Origin: Aulostomus chinensis | Lineage: Eukaryota; Chordata; Actinopteri; Syngnathiformes; Aulostomidae | Direction of reading: 5' to 3' | Assembly: GCA_037954235.1 (NCBI GenBank) | Contig: JBBMOA010000020.1 | Span: 7,236,501-7,300,500, forward strand | DNA length: 64,000 nucleotides | Shown: one piece after another, positions 44,601 to 55,289 of the stretch | Numbering within the stretch: position 1 is the stretch's first letter | How the letters are laid out: the number at the start of each line of letters is the position of its first letter | Translations under genes and position numbers: made by a program | Notes under the pieces: model-generated | What the model saw: the letters and a program-made list of their open reading frames with translations, nothing else | The model's database searches: none | What the model was told of the DNA's origin: nothing

Positions 44601-45539
44601 TGACATGCCATCACATTATACAACCACAGCTATATATCTTAAAAGAGTCTGCAACTGTTGCATAGACTATTATCCACATACGTCATGTTTTGTTATGTTA
44701 TTTGCCCGATAAAGGAACTAACTACTGTCAGTGATCACAGTTAGGGGCTGTGTCATATGAGCCCCATGCATTCTGCAAGTTTTTAGAAAATAAAATATTC
44801 ATGGCAGAGTTCAGAGTTCACTTGTTTTCAGTGACAACTTGTCCAAGATGAGCCTGGTTTATTATTTGCTAGTAGGCTTTTATTGAAGTTAAGCTGGCTT
44901 TACTGAGATGAAATTTGGTTATAATATTGGTGTAACTTAACAAAAGTGACATACAATGTTGAGGCTTCAGATAAACTAATTTTTACCAGGCTGGCTGACT
45001 GTGGGAAGGTGCTGTGTGAAGTAACGCATGAGAGGGAGGGATAGGGATTCATGCGCTGATCACAGAGAATTCTTCTTAAACAGCAAAATGCAGTTGACAC
45101 AACACATTTAACTGAAAATTGATGCCTCCATCAAAATTTAAAAAAAAATATTAAGAAAGAAAAAAAAAGGAAGCCAAATGGGCCCTTAATTAATCAGAGG
45201 GCAAAGGGCAGGTGCGAGAGCACCACCAGGGGCCTATACATGCACATAACTGTATAAGTGAAACTTTTGTAGGGGAACAGAATTTCTTTGTTTGGGGAAA
45301 TTATTTTGCCATACAAGCATGAATAAGAAGAGCAAGAATAAGCAAGAATAACTTTATTTTTTGTTTTGTTTTTTAGGTCTTTGTCCTTTGCAATGATGTT
45401 GTCTGTTTTTGTTAAATTTAAATTTTTTTTTTAAATTTTATTTTCTCCAAAAACATATTAAACCATAACTTCAAAACCCATCATCAACCATGGCTGACGT
45501 TACAGCTGTTGCTGGCTTGTACCTGTTGTGGAAGTCCCA
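41641..45539. other. No recognisable gene over 3.9 kb
   Basis: Mostly AT-rich unique-looking DNA. 42650-43440 is somewhat more GC-rich with overlapping frames on both strands (42716-42907 plus; 42721-43210 minus) and an AATAAA, and might be an LTR or a decayed exon, but I find no motif that decides it. Confidence 0.4.
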
Positions 45540-46075
45540 GATCGTCATCATCGTCATCCTCCGCTTATCCGGTTGGTCCAGGTCGCAGCAGCCTCAGCAA
45601 GGAAGCCCAGACTGTCCTCTCCCCAGCCACTTCCACCAGCTCTTCCAGGGGAATCCCGAGATGTTCCCAGGCCAGCTGAGAGATAAAATCTCTCCTGTGT
45701 TTCCTGGGTCAGCCCTGAGGCCTCGAACAAGTCTGGAAAACCTCTCGAAGGAGGCGTCCAGGAGGCATCCTCACCAGATGCCCCAACCACCTCAACTGAC
45801 TCCTCTGGACATGGAGGAGCAGCAGCTCTACTCTGAGGCTGAATGACTGAGCTATCTCTCAGGGAGAGCCCAACCACCCTGCGGAGGAAACTCTTTTCAG
45901 CTGCTTGAATTCGTGATCTTGTTCATTCGGTCATTACCCAATGCTCATGAGCATAGGTGAGCCTCGGCTAAGCTCCCTCTTTACCACAACAGACTGGTTT
46001 AGCACCCACATCACGGCGGATGCTGCCCCAATCCGCCTGTCAATCTCTCTCTCCAGGAAGTCACAGATATGGCAG
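45540..46075 (-). mobile_element. LINE 3' fragment, minus strand
   Basis: On the minus strand, 46075-45955 encodes EREIDRRIGAASAVMWVLNQ and VVVKRELS, then 45877 down to 45554 encodes GLSLRD..., SVEVVGASGEDASW and RFYLSAGLGTSRDSPGRA. These are the segments after the RT core of the LINE family seen at 36437 and 34925. Frames are broken between the two blocks. Confidence 0.7.
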
Positions 46076-46119
46076 AAAACCAAACACTGCTGTATCTGGA
46101 ATTGTGGCATCATCCAGAG

Positions 46120-46710
46120 GAGCACACAGCTGGGTGAATTTCACTGCTTTCACCAGGAACTGCGTCTGGACAACGGCCGTTTCCAGCGGTACTTCAGGCT
46201 GAGGAGGGTCCAGTTCAATGACCTGTTGGTGAGGATCGTTGCCAGGATATCATGGATGGACACCAACTACAGCCGCCAGGACCGTTGACGTCAGTGACAC
46301 CAGGGGAATCTCAACGCTCTCTTGACAAAATCCATCCATCCATCCATTTTCTTCTGCTTATTCTGTTAAGGGTCACGTTCAATTTAGAGTATCCAATTAA
46401 CCTAGACCCCATTTGCATGTCTTTGGACTGTGGGAGGAAGCCGGAGTACCCGGAGAGAACCCACGCAGGCACAGGGAGAACATGCAAACACCACACAGAA
46501 AGATCCTGTGCCTGAGTTGGGATTCAAACCCCGAACCTTCTTGCAACAGTGCTAACCATTGCACCACCGTGCTGCCCCTCTCGACAAAACGAGAATTTGT
46601 CGCTCAAGTTGAAATTTTCAACTTGCGCATACATGCAAAATTCACGCCATTTACATTGCGTTATTCGCATCACTCGCGCTTCCAGGATTATTTCATACTT
46701 GACAGCACCA
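46120..46710 (+). mobile_element. Second-type Harbinger fragment with a nested SINE
   Basis: 46150-46285 encodes ELRLDNGRFQRYFRLRRVQF, then DLLVRIVARISWMDTNYSRQ, the N-terminal segment of HARBI1-type transposases of the IS4EU-like group. A SINE follows, and 46590-46710 (cgagaatttgtcgctcaagt; attcgcatcactcgcgcttc) looks like more of the same element. No end repeats identified. Confidence 0.55.
46331..46577 (-). mobile_element. tRNA-derived SINE, internally deleted, minus strand
   Basis: Begins with (CCAT)n and ends gcaccaccgtgctgcc, the reverse complement of the SINE head. Flanks CTCTTGACAAAA (46319-46330) and CTCTCGACAAAA (46578-46589) are a 12-bp duplication with one change. About 130 bp of the body are missing after ttaagggtcacg. 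Confidence 0.88.
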
Positions 46711-47769
46711 TAATAATCTTTTCAATCATCACCATTGTTGAGATCTAAGACTCCCCACTGTTTGATCACGTGATGCTGAACTACTGGTGTCACACATGTT
46801 TGAATGGTGGACCTGTCCTGCTTCAGTATGTCACATTTTTTTTAAGTTCTGAGTATTTGGTTCAAAGGTACCTTTTGAGCAGCGCTGGATTCATTGATTC
46901 ACTGCTGAGAAACTTCACCATATACCGGTACTCACACTGGGGGACTTTTTCAGTCAAACCAAACCCCAGTTGGAGATAATTTAAGTCATAGCCTCTCATC
47001 ATTTTTTATTGTTTCTAGGCCACTATAAACAGCCACAGGTGACATGGACACTTTGGCTGTGCACCACAGCTGCGCAAGTGTGAATGAACATTACCACAAA
47101 GTGCACGCATCAATGATCATGACCATGTAGCAGTCTAACAAAAAAGAATAATACCAGAAAGACCAAACATATTGTCAATTAGAAATCGGTTTGCATGTTT
47201 TCATTAACAATAATTACTGTTCTGATTATATCCTTTGTTTTTCAATGTCTTTGACTTGTTTTATTGAAAAAAATATTTCTTTGATTCCTCCACTAGAGGA
47301 AGTTCTCATACCAGCAGTGGTTTGCATCCTACAATTTGGGAATCACCGAAATAGATAAAACTCTTTACATCTTTTCCAAAAAAAAAAAAAAAATCCACGA
47401 CAGTTACCCGGAAAAAATATCTCTTCATATATTATGTATTAACAAATACAATTCAGTCCATCCTGTAATAATTGCAATCATGGACTCCAACACTGGCAAG
47501 TAAAAATAGTCTTTTTTTTGAAAATAGTGTATATATCTAGAAAAAAACAACAACTAAGTGTTAAGATTTTGGAAAATAAATTTAGGATATGGAAACCCCC
47601 CTCAGGATAGCACCATAGACTAACACTTGCTTCTTCTGTGGAGTTGTCAGCCACATCTTTTCACCCAGTGGTAAGAAGTTTCACCTGGGAGGTAAAGAGT
47701 GTGACAAAAACTTTTTTTTTTCTAAACTACGAAATATTAGTCACATTTTCTTGCATTTTGACCAGTGAT
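46711..47769. other. No recognisable feature
   Basis: AT-rich with a 16-A run at 47378-47393. No coding signal. Confidence 0.45.
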
Positions 47770-48025
47770 TTGTGTCTACCATGACAGGACACTAATTTGC
47801 TTTATGACCTCTGCCAAGAAGGTAATGTGATCACTGCCATTTGTTAGCGGGATATTGAAAAAAAAACAAAAACTCTTGGATGGATTTTGATAAAATTTGG
47901 TAGAAAGGAACAAGTGATTAACTTTTCCATCAATTTCCTTGAGGTTGCTCATTCTGGTTGTTGCAGTGAAAAAACCCACTGAGCCTGCACTTTCCACCAA
48001 CATTTGAGCTGCATTTGGCACAAGA
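47770..48025. repeat. Dispersed repeat with tttatgacctctgccaagaagg
   Basis: This string, followed by ttggatggattttgataaaatttggt, is a very common animal repeat (from memory). It abuts the left end of the Polinton; no equivalent is seen beyond the right end, so I cannot confirm a target duplication from it. Confidence 0.5.
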
Positions 48026-48031
48026 GTAGTA

Positions 48032-48337
48032 ATAAGACGGCGCTTTTGCATGTGCATGTGAATGAGCGTCCGCGTGCACGTGCACCCCCGCGCTAAAAAG
48101 GGGCGTGTCTGTTTCCTTCTGGAGATCTCAAACAATGTCTGTGGCAGGACGTAAACATGCCCGAACTTGTTCCGCTAGTCATATGGGATTCTGGGCTAGT
48201 ACTTAATCATATGCGTTTCCGACCCAAGGTGTAGACCAGTGGACTCCCACCCGTGTTTTTTCCGGCGAAATCATGGACACGACTCTGGTAAATGGTAAGT
48301 TTTCCCCAATGCCTATTTGTTTTAATGCGTTTGTGTT
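48032..48337 (+). repeat. Polinton left terminal inverted repeat
   Basis: Begins ataagacggcgcttttgc and runs to tttgtgtt, matching the reverse complement of 57967-58324 with scattered differences. The right copy is longer because it has a small internal duplication (gcaaaagtttccacatgcac). Holds an ATG exon with a splice donor at 48273-48294. Confidence 0.9.
48273..48294 (+). other. Candidate start exon inside the left inverted repeat
   Basis: ATG followed by six further whole codons (M-D-T-T-L-V-N) plus one base, then the donor G|GTAAGT. The length of 22 nt leaves phase 1, which fits the acceptor at 49354 (exon starting AC). The mirror copy lies at 58032-58011. Confidence 0.5.
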
Positions 48338-48585
48338 AAACGTGTCCGTTTCCTCTTCCGCAACAATGTGTGATATTATTAAACGTGTTTGATGTAGACG
48401 TAATTCGGGTTATTGGGGTGTCTGACCATATGCCCCGGTCAGGTGGCAGGGCTCCACCCATTTTTCATTTATTAGTATGGTTTAACCACAGTGGTTCAGG
48501 AGGTCAAACAGTCTGTGGAACCGGCCACGCGGTGCATAAGCACAGAGGATTGTGATCCTTATTTTCCTTATTGCTGGGAGAAATA

Positions 48586-51060
48586 ATGGCTGATCGCAGC
48601 GGTAAGCAATTCAATATATATTAGCCACGTGTACATGCAGAATTTTTCTTCATTCCGGTTGAAATTGTTCCGATTGAAGAGTTTGGGTCAACTGTTTTCA
48701 TGTGACGTGATCTATTCTGATCTGATGTTTCCATGTGCCACTTCATTTAATCGGAACAGCCGTTTTACTGCTGTGTGTCTTGTGCAGAGCGATGTTGGTT
48801 GATGCCGGCTTCGTTGAGTTTTTTGTGGACTTCTTTTAACAGTTCGGAATTTCTTGTTTTCCTGCCGTCTAAGCATACGATAATGTTCAGGTCTTTGAGA
48901 GTTTGTATTAAAAAATAAACTCTCTGCCGCAGACCAGTTCTGCGTGCACTGCTGCTCGGAAGCCGCCATTTTTATCAAGTGAGGAAACGTCACCGTGGTG
49001 AGGAAACGTCACTGTGCATTTACGTCAAGACAGAGCATGCGCAGAAAGAACACAGCTTCACTGCATTCCATTTCACCGTTTACATGATAAGATTTGACAT
49101 CTGATCGGTTTGGGAAAAGGAATATTCTACCCCTGTGAAACCGTATGAAATTCCATTCGGTTTAGGCCTCTTTATTCGGACTCAGGTGTTTATATGGAAC
49201 ATTTTTATTCGGTTTGGGCTTCTAATCCGATTCTGATTGGAATATTAGTCTCCATGTAAACCCAGCTATTGTCTTCATATTTTACAGTAACAAATTGACG
49301 ACTAATTAAGTCTAACCCTATCCCTATATTAATTAATCACTTATTTGTTTATAGACACCCCTATCACACCTGAGCGCACAAACAGGCTCAGTTTAAAGAG
49401 GAGACAATTGACCAGGGCGCAAAGGTGTGTAAGAGGGCTAAATCATCCTCTGTGTATTTAAAACACCCACCAAACAATTTAACACATTTAATTTTGAAAA
49501 AATACAGACCCTGTGAGAAGAAGCCATGCACAGCTGACAGAAAGGCAGTGAGCCCCAGGCATGTTGGTATGTAATTGCATACTTTTCAAACAGTTTTTAT
49601 CGACATCCTCAGACTTAACAAGTTTTTCTTATTTTCATTTCATTGATCCTACACCAGGATTCCTACATATCCAGCAGGTGGTCAATATGCTTGAAAGACT
49701 CCCTATTTCCACACCTCACAACATTCAACTGCCCTTGACACCGGAGGGTGCTAGCGGGCCCTGGATTACACAACTGTCACCCACAGTGTTGGCACTGGTG
49801 GCGCTGGAAGACATTTGTCGGACCAGACCTACAATAGACAATTTTAAAGATCTGGAGGAAATCTTTGCAACAGAGTTCGAACTAGCACAAGCAGACACAG
49901 CGGAGATGAACCAGAGTAAACCCACAGACGAGGATTTAAAAGATCTGGAGGAAATCTTTGCAACAGACCTCGAACCAGCACAACCGGCAAGAGACCCTGA
50001 ACTTTTAAATGTAGGGCCTTACACCACACAACCACCACAATCTGAATAGGTAATTACTAGACCTGTACATGAACCTGAAGCCGATGCTTGTAGCAGTATT
50101 AACACACCACACATTTCAAGACAAACTGGCTATGGGCAGGGGTCTGTGAGGGAGATTAGCCAATTTAATGCTATAGAACTGCGTCAAAAAGTTGATTTTA
50201 GGGATGTAGCTATTGACAACCCTGAATGTGCACTCACTTTTTTTAGAGACAGGCTCTCTGGAGTGATTGACAGCGCATTAGAAAGGTCACAACCTGGCAG
50301 TGTTTTAAATGTTGAGTTGAGAGGACCGTCCCTGGCTAGCGACGTGCAATGTGTATTACAATCTGACGATGAATACAACCAGGATAGGTTTATCGAGGCG
50401 GTTGCACAGGCTATTCAGAGTAATAATTCATCAGTGACTGACGGCGAGCTGGAGTTTGTTGTTACAGTTGCGCAAAACCACTCAAGAGCAGGGTGTTAAC
50501 CCAAACAACAATGTAGAAGATAACAGCCTTTGCTTTTCACTATGCCTAGCACACGCTGCCGATGCCGCAGCGTCTGAACAAGACAAATGGTGCTTGCCAC
50601 ACATCTACACGCGTCGGCAGGTCTTGACCCCTCACAATCGGTTTTATTCACACACGTGGCCACATTTGAGGCTGTAATAAACGCCAAAATTGTGATTTAC
50701 CACCACACAGAGCCCCATAAACGATTGCAATGTTTCCAGACTAACACTGCTCCTAATTTAAACACCATCTGGCTTTATCTACACAACAATCACTACTACT
50801 TAATCACCAACGTGAAAACTTTTTGCAGCACAGTGTATGTCTGTAATTACTGCTACAACACTTATGACAGTCCTCTAAGGCACAAATGTAAATATTTGTG
50901 CAATGTGTGCTTTACACACTGCTGCGAACAAGCGTCAAACACTTTCAAATGCAAGGACTGCTACCGCATCTGAAAATCAGAGGTTTGTTACAAAGCACAC
51001 AAAGAGCACGATAAAACTCATGGCCAGATCCCCTGCGACAGCTTAAAATATTCATTATTA
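48586..51060 (+). pseudogene. Polinton DNA polymerase B, spliced N-terminal part only
   Basis: Short exons with good GT/AG borders: 48586-48601 (ATG start, donor GTAAGC), 49355-49424, 49508-49566, then the main exon from 49658. All junctions keep frame. The main exon runs to 51060 with in-frame stops at 50047 (TAG) and 50971 (TGA) and two compensating shifts at about 50490 and 50590. It carries the N-terminal region of Polinton PolB: DRLSGVIDSALERSQPGSVL, SLCLAHA, and a Cys-rich zinc region (CNYCYNTY, CKYLCNVCF, CKDCYRI, 50850-50970). Exonuclease and polymerase domains are deleted at about 51060. A MITE sits in the first intron. Confidence 0.75.
48624..49266. mobile_element. MITE-like element, copy 1, in the PolB first intron
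   Basis: Ends gccacgtgtacatgcag and (inward from the right) gctgggtttacatggag, flanked by TA on both sides. The minus strand carries a reading frame starting MAAS (48993) of 93 codons. A second copy in opposite orientation is at 53147-53923. Family not identified. Confidence 0.7.
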
Positions 51061-51282
51061 GGGAGACAGATGTTTCCAGGAAACAGCAAATATTTTTTAG
51101 AGTTGTTCCATGACGCAACCTCCGCCGCTTACAGGTACCTATTCATAGATTATAAAGCAAAGACCCCTGATCATTTGAGACTCAGAAGCAATCTTATGGC
51201 TGAGAAGACGGTCGTCTACGTGCCTCATGACGTTTTCACGCGTTCAAAGAAACCTCCCACTGCTCGAACTGCTATATAAGAA
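51061..51282 (+). pseudogene. Polinton small protein, N-terminally fused to PolB remains
   Basis: The frame GRQMFPGNSKYFLELFHDAT, then YLFIDYKAKTPDHLRLRSNL and VVYVPHDVFTR, ends at 51279. It lies in the same frame as the PolB exon upstream, from which it is separated only by the deletion point. The PxxxYLF.D....TP...RLRS pattern recurs in small proteins of fish Polintons (from memory). Function unknown. Its own start lies in the deleted part or at M51070. Confidence 0.5.
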
Positions 51283-51283
51283 T

Positions 51284-51550
51284 ATGAGAAGGGTCATTGT
51301 AGCAAATTCGGGATCCGATCTCATCATTTTTCTGTGTGAAATAGTGCTTAATGTGCTAAATGGGAACATACCTCTAAACACTAGGCAATACAGACAGCTT
51401 AAGAAGAAAAAAAAACAGATCAGACTCATTGCAGACAAAAAAGTCAAACTCGTTAAAAAGAGAAAATCTGTAAACCAGTCTAGGAGCTTTTTCCTGCTGC
51501 TGTTAGGTGCTGCAATCCCTTTCATTGTTGACCTTGTCCAGAGAAAGTAG
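51284..51550 (+). CDS. Polinton basic membrane-tail protein
   Basis: MRRVIVANSGSDLIIFLCEI, then NGNIPLNTRQYRQLKKKKKQ, a Lys/Arg-rich region and a hydrophobic C-terminus (FFLLLLGAAIPFIVDLV). About 88 residues from the ATG at 51284. The order 'LN-GN-P-L-T..Q...L....K..L.L.DKKV..KKK.......GF...LLGA..P' is shared by a small protein found in many Polinton and adintovirus genomes, possibly a core or membrane-lytic virion protein (inference). The frame is open; it overlaps the end of the previous frame. Confidence 0.55.
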   Translation: MRRVIVANSGSDLIIFLCEIVLNVLNGNIPLNTRQYRQLKKKKKQIRLIADKKVKLVKKRKSVNQSRSFFLLLLGAAIPFIVDLVQRK

Positions 51551-51558
51551 AGGGAGCC

Positions 51559-52297
51559 ATGGAATATGCGGATAAAATGTATCTGGTTCCCCAACGTCAG
51601 CTGGATTCGTTGAAGCAGCAGAACACCAGCTCAATTAGAGTTGATGCACAAAACAAGCTGCACAAAGCCATGGCTGAGGCTCTGGATCAGCCAGGTGTGA
51701 ATTTGCATGAAAAAGACAAAAAAATATGCATCTATCTTACAGAGATATCTGACACTTGTGAGACAAGGTGAGCACGAAAAGAATGTGTTGACTCTGTCGC
51801 TCCCTATTTCCCAAAACCCTGTTCAGGCCATTGCTCATGCTGAAGAGGGCGCTGTTGCCACATCTGCTGCACACACACCAGACACTAGAGACCGTGTAGT
51901 CTCAGATTTAATTAAACACATGCCGAAGAGGAGTCTGAGAAATGCGGAGCATATTTTGGCATTACTGACGAGGGCTCTAGACACTGTGTCGTGGTCAGAC
52001 CAAGGGGAAATTATTCTCAATCATAAAATAATTAAAGGCTCACACGTGTATGATTTGATTAAGAATGTCACAGCTAGCCACTACGTGAGCAACTCGTCAA
52101 GACCGATGGGGTGGTCGACTTTTCAAAAAACTTTGGCTGATTTAAATGTGCCGCTTTCGGCGATACCAAACACTCATGTCCGCAGAGCTATCGGTGACAT
52201 AAAACACGCAGATGATGTCGGCTTTACCTATTCAACACCTATTGTGAGAAGAGGCAGCAAGAGAACAATGTTGAGTGACGAGTGGGAGACCTATTGA
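51559..52297 (+). pseudogene. Polinton late protein, one frameshift
   Basis: Starts MEYADKMYLVPQRQLDSLKQ and continues after a shift within the run aaaaagacaaaaaaat (51709-51725) as KYASILQRYLTLVRQGEHEK, then GSHVYDLIKNVTASHYVS, GWSTFQKTLADLNVPLSAIP, ending at 52297. I recall the same plan (VPQ..LD.L; LQRYLTLVKQG; GW..F...L..LN.PLS..PN) in a ~245-residue protein of unknown function next to the capsid genes of fish Polintons. The single shift in an A-run could be decay, sequencing error or programmed slippage. Confidence 0.6.
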
Positions 52298-52303
52298 TGT
52301 TTA

Positions 52304-52512
52304 GTTATTCTTTTCTTCTTTTTTTCATTTTATTATTGTTGTCAATACATGCATTATACAGGCTTATTTTTAAAAAAGCTATTTGATCAATGTGGAAGTG
52401 CTAATGGAATTCATGTCTGCATTATTCTTTTCTTTTTTTCATTTTATTGTCATTGTCAATACATGCATTATACTGGCTTATTTTATTTTTAAAAGCTTTT
52501 TGGTCGATGTAA
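52304..52512. repeat. Two-copy tandem duplication, ~115-bp unit
   Basis: attcttttct...tttttcattttatt.ttgtcaatacatgcattatacaggcttatttt occurs at 52307 and again at 52422, each followed by aaagct.tttg(a/g)tc(a/g)atgt. It lies between the two converging gene sets of the Polinton. Confidence 0.8.
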
Positions 52513-52602
52513 ATCCATGATTTTTCACTTATCACACGTTCTGCTTTGTATGTTATTACTATAAATAAATGCTGGTGCATATGTTGTGATGTTTTCTTTG
52601 AG

Positions 52603-52646
52603 AATAAAATACGCTTGAGAGCATACTGATTTCTTGTGATTTTATT
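52603..52646. terminator. Back-to-back poly(A) signals between the Polinton arms
   Basis: AATAAA at 52603-52608 serves the plus-strand genes; TTTATT at 52641-52646 is AATAAA for the minus-strand genes. Gene sets from both sides end here. Confidence 0.6.
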
Positions 52647-52740
52647 TTTTCATTTTCCACACTGCACACATGTAAAATCATGGACGTGGCACATGGCTAC
52701 AGGTTTGATATTGTTTACAAACTTACACACCATAGCATCA

Positions 52741-54053
52741 TTACGCAATAACGACAATTCTGCTGTGTACGGTATACGATCCTCTGTGGGCGAGTCCGGG
52801 ATTAGCGCCAGTTATAGACGTGTTGTTTATGTGATTATGGCCATCTTTACGAAACAGGGCATTGCTAAATTGTGTGGTCAGGGTGTCCGTGTTATAATTG
52901 ATTAAACATTCAATTATACCCCTGTATGGGTATGTGTTGGAGCTCTGTGTGATCAACCTATCCCCTATTTTAACATCAACTTGAGAAAATAACGTGCATC
53001 CGGGGTAGTTAATAAACCCCACGTCAGCCTGACCGTCCAGAGCCGTCCCATCCGGGTTTTGGATCCGCACTCGTGTGTAGATATATGAGTCATTAAAATT
53101 CACGGCGCATGCCGAAATATAGAACTCCAGGGGGCCATTCTCTGTTGCTGGGTTTACATGGAGCCTAATATTAGAATCGGATAAGAAGCCCAAACCGAAT
53201 AAAAATGTTCCATATAAACACCTCAATCTGAATAAAGAGGCCCAAACCAAATGGAATTTCATTCGGTTTCACAGGGGTAGAATATTCCTTTTCCCAAACC
53301 GATCAGATGTCAAATCTTATCATGTAAATGGTGAAACGGAATGCTGTCAGGCTGTGTTCTTTCTGCGCATGCTCTGTCTTGACGTAAATGCGCAGTGATT
53401 TTCTCACTTGAAAAAATGGCGGCTTCCAAGCAGCAGTGCGCGCAGAACTTGTCTGCGGCGGAGAGTTTCTTTTTTAATAGAAACCCTGAAAGATCTGAAC
53501 ATTATCACACGCTTAGATGGTAAGAAAAAAAAGAAATTCTGATCTGTTCAAAAAAGTCGAAGTCAAGCTCAATGAAAACAGGCAGCACAGGCCAACACCG
53601 CGAAATAAAAACAGAAAGGCCCCCTTCTGTACGCCGTCTCCTCTTCCTTGCTTCCAGTAGAAGCGCCTTCATATCAAGCTTTTGCTTGAATAAATGTGTC
53701 AACACAATCGGAATGACTGTGCTGATCACACGATGGACCGCCATCAATGATCGGTCATGTGATGTTTACATCACTCTGCATGTGACACAGCCGTAAAACG
53801 ACGGTTCCAATTAAATGAAGTGGCACATGTAAACAACAGATCGGAATAGATCACGTCACATGTAAACAGTAGACCCGAGCTCTTCAAACGGAATAATTTC
53901 AATCAGAATGAAGTAAATGTGGCTTGTGAGAGCTGAGACTGGTGCTACCTCCACATTTGTAGATTTCTCAATAGACGTCTGCGTGTATGGGACTGTGAAC
54001 AGGTCGAGCTCGGTTTTCACACACTCTCCTGACTGGGTGTGAATCAGTGACAT
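52741..54053 (-). pseudogene. Polinton major capsid protein, truncated and split by a MITE
   Basis: Starts at 54053 with MSLIHTQSGECVKTELDLFT and reaches VSALT, where a 777-bp MITE (53147-53923) interrupts it. It resumes with ENGPLEFYISACAVNF, then GFINYPGCTLFSQVDVKIGD, ITQSSNTYPYRGIIE and ends at 52741. This is the first jelly-roll of the double-jelly-roll hexon-like capsid of Polintons. Roughly the last two thirds are missing. Taking out the MITE together with one TT copy leaves both halves in one frame, so the insertion was the first break. The start codon overlaps the end of the upstream gene by 10 bp. Confidence 0.85.
53147..53923. mobile_element. MITE-like element, copy 2, in the capsid gene
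   Basis: Starts gctgggtttacatggagcc and ends gaagtaaatgtggc; TT on both sides. It matches the MITE at 48624-49266 in reverse orientation (shared: cggtttcacaggggtagaat, gaccgatcagatgtc-like segment, gcgcatgctctgtcttgacg). On the plus strand at 53415 a frame starts MAASKQQCAQNLSAAES, the counterpart of the MAAS frame in copy 1. Confidence 0.75.
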
Positions 54054-54507
54054 TTTGTTAAAATATGTCTCTTATTGCCGGTCTGCCACGAGCTGATGAT
54101 GTTCTTCTCCTCTTGGGTGCTGCCTTCTTTCTGGAACGACTGTGTTTTGGCAGGTATTTTATTTCTTTTCTTCTTTTTAGGGACGGTGACACTGGGGGGG
54201 TCTTTTTCTCGGTCTTGCGCTGCGTACAATAAACCCATTTCCTTCCTGATGCCCCGGCATGGCACTTTCGCTATGTTTGAAACCACATCTCCCATAATGC
54301 CAGTGGCTGCTGTCTTTAAATGAGGTTTTGCTATGTTTAAACCTCTTCGCAGAAGCGGCAGGGCCATCCTGAATAAACTGCGAAACATCTCCCCAGACCG
54401 TTACCATATTGGGTGCTCGTCCCTATGAAACCCGGCATAGCCCCACCTGCCTGGTTCATGTAATATGTCATATATCGCCCATCGTCGCTCACGTGAGGGG
54501 CATACAT
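54044..54507 (-). pseudogene. Polinton core/minor virion protein, one frameshift
   Basis: From the ATG at 54507: YYMNQAGGAMPGFIGTSTQY, a shift near 54385, then MFRSLFRMALPLLRRGLNIA, KTAATGIMGDVVSNIA and a basic tail with KKKKRNK. The plan (YY..QAGGG...YVG..YQ.G.G.G..F..LFR...P.L..G) is that of the Polinton protein compared with adenovirus minor capsid proteins. It lies between penton and hexon genes, a conserved order. About 150 residues. Confidence 0.65.
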
Positions 54508-54521
54508 GGCTGCAATCTTAT

Positions 54522-55256
54522 TTAAAAATTGTTCTTCACAGGACTTAGGTGTAATTTCACGATCGCCTTCCTGTACATAAACGATATGTGCTCGTTTTGA
54601 TGGTTTTTGAAAGATATCTCCACGTCGTCGTCTATAATAGATTTGGAGACCAATGTGTCCTCAACCAGCTGGTAATCCACGCTATCGCTATAAATAAAAA
54701 TGTTGTATCGCCCCCCATGGAAGTCTGCGGGGAAGGGGGCTATATGTTTCATAGGAATAATTGGCAAATAAATCTCAAACTCCTCACCCGGGGTAAGACC
54801 CAGTATTTCAGCTAGTCGCCCGTGCAGCGTGACGGTGGTCATTTGAGTAGCATCTTGCGTTTTGTTTGTAGACAGTTCAAACCACCCGATGTAAACCCTA
54901 TTGCTGATGTTGTTGTACGCAAAGTGTATAACCCCATATGTGGTGTGGGTGGCGAGCTTTGTGTTAACCTCTTTTAAAATTCTAAAGACTGAATCATAAT
55001 GTCCCACTGTTAGCATAATGTCTTTTGATTCCACAGTCGTTGTCACATGATTAGTCATCGTCACGGTAATGACGGCATCAGAGGCAGGAAAACAAGCCCA
55101 AATCCTGGGGTATTCGACTTCAATAACACCCACCTCGTACGGCTCATTTAAAACAATGGCCAGTTTTGTCCTGTTGTTCCATATCTTGTTATGAGGATAA
55201 ACGTGTGCTGATGCATTACTAGGCAGCATGATGTAGAACCCGTTCTTTTTATCCAT
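54522..55256 (-). CDS. Polinton penton-like minor capsid protein
   Basis: An intact frame of 244 residues, MDKKNGFYIMLPSNASAHVY to the stop at 54522. The opening F-Y-(I/M)-x-L-P-S-N-A-S and the following EVGVIEVEYPRIW are characteristic of the single-jelly-roll penton protein of Polintons and adintoviruses, which fills the vertices of the capsid. No break seen. It follows integrase by about 30 bp and precedes the core-like gene by 15 bp. It is the best-preserved gene in the window; whether it is transcribed is unknown. Confidence 0.8.
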   Translation of the reverse strand: MDKKNGFYIMLPSNASAHVYPHNKIWNNRTKLAIVLNEPYEVGVIEVEYPRIWACFPASDAVITVTMTNHVTTTVESKDIMLTVGHYDSVFRILKEVNTKLATHTTYGVIHFAYNNISNRVYIGWFELSTNKTQDATQMTTVTLHGRLAEILGLTPGEEFEIYLPIIPMKHIAPFPADFHGGRYNIFIYSDSVDYQLVEDTLVSKSIIDDDVEISFKNHQNEHISFMYRKAIVKLHLSPVKNNF

Positions 55257-55289
55257 CTCGTGGCGTGCCAGAATGCAGAGTGGTTAACA

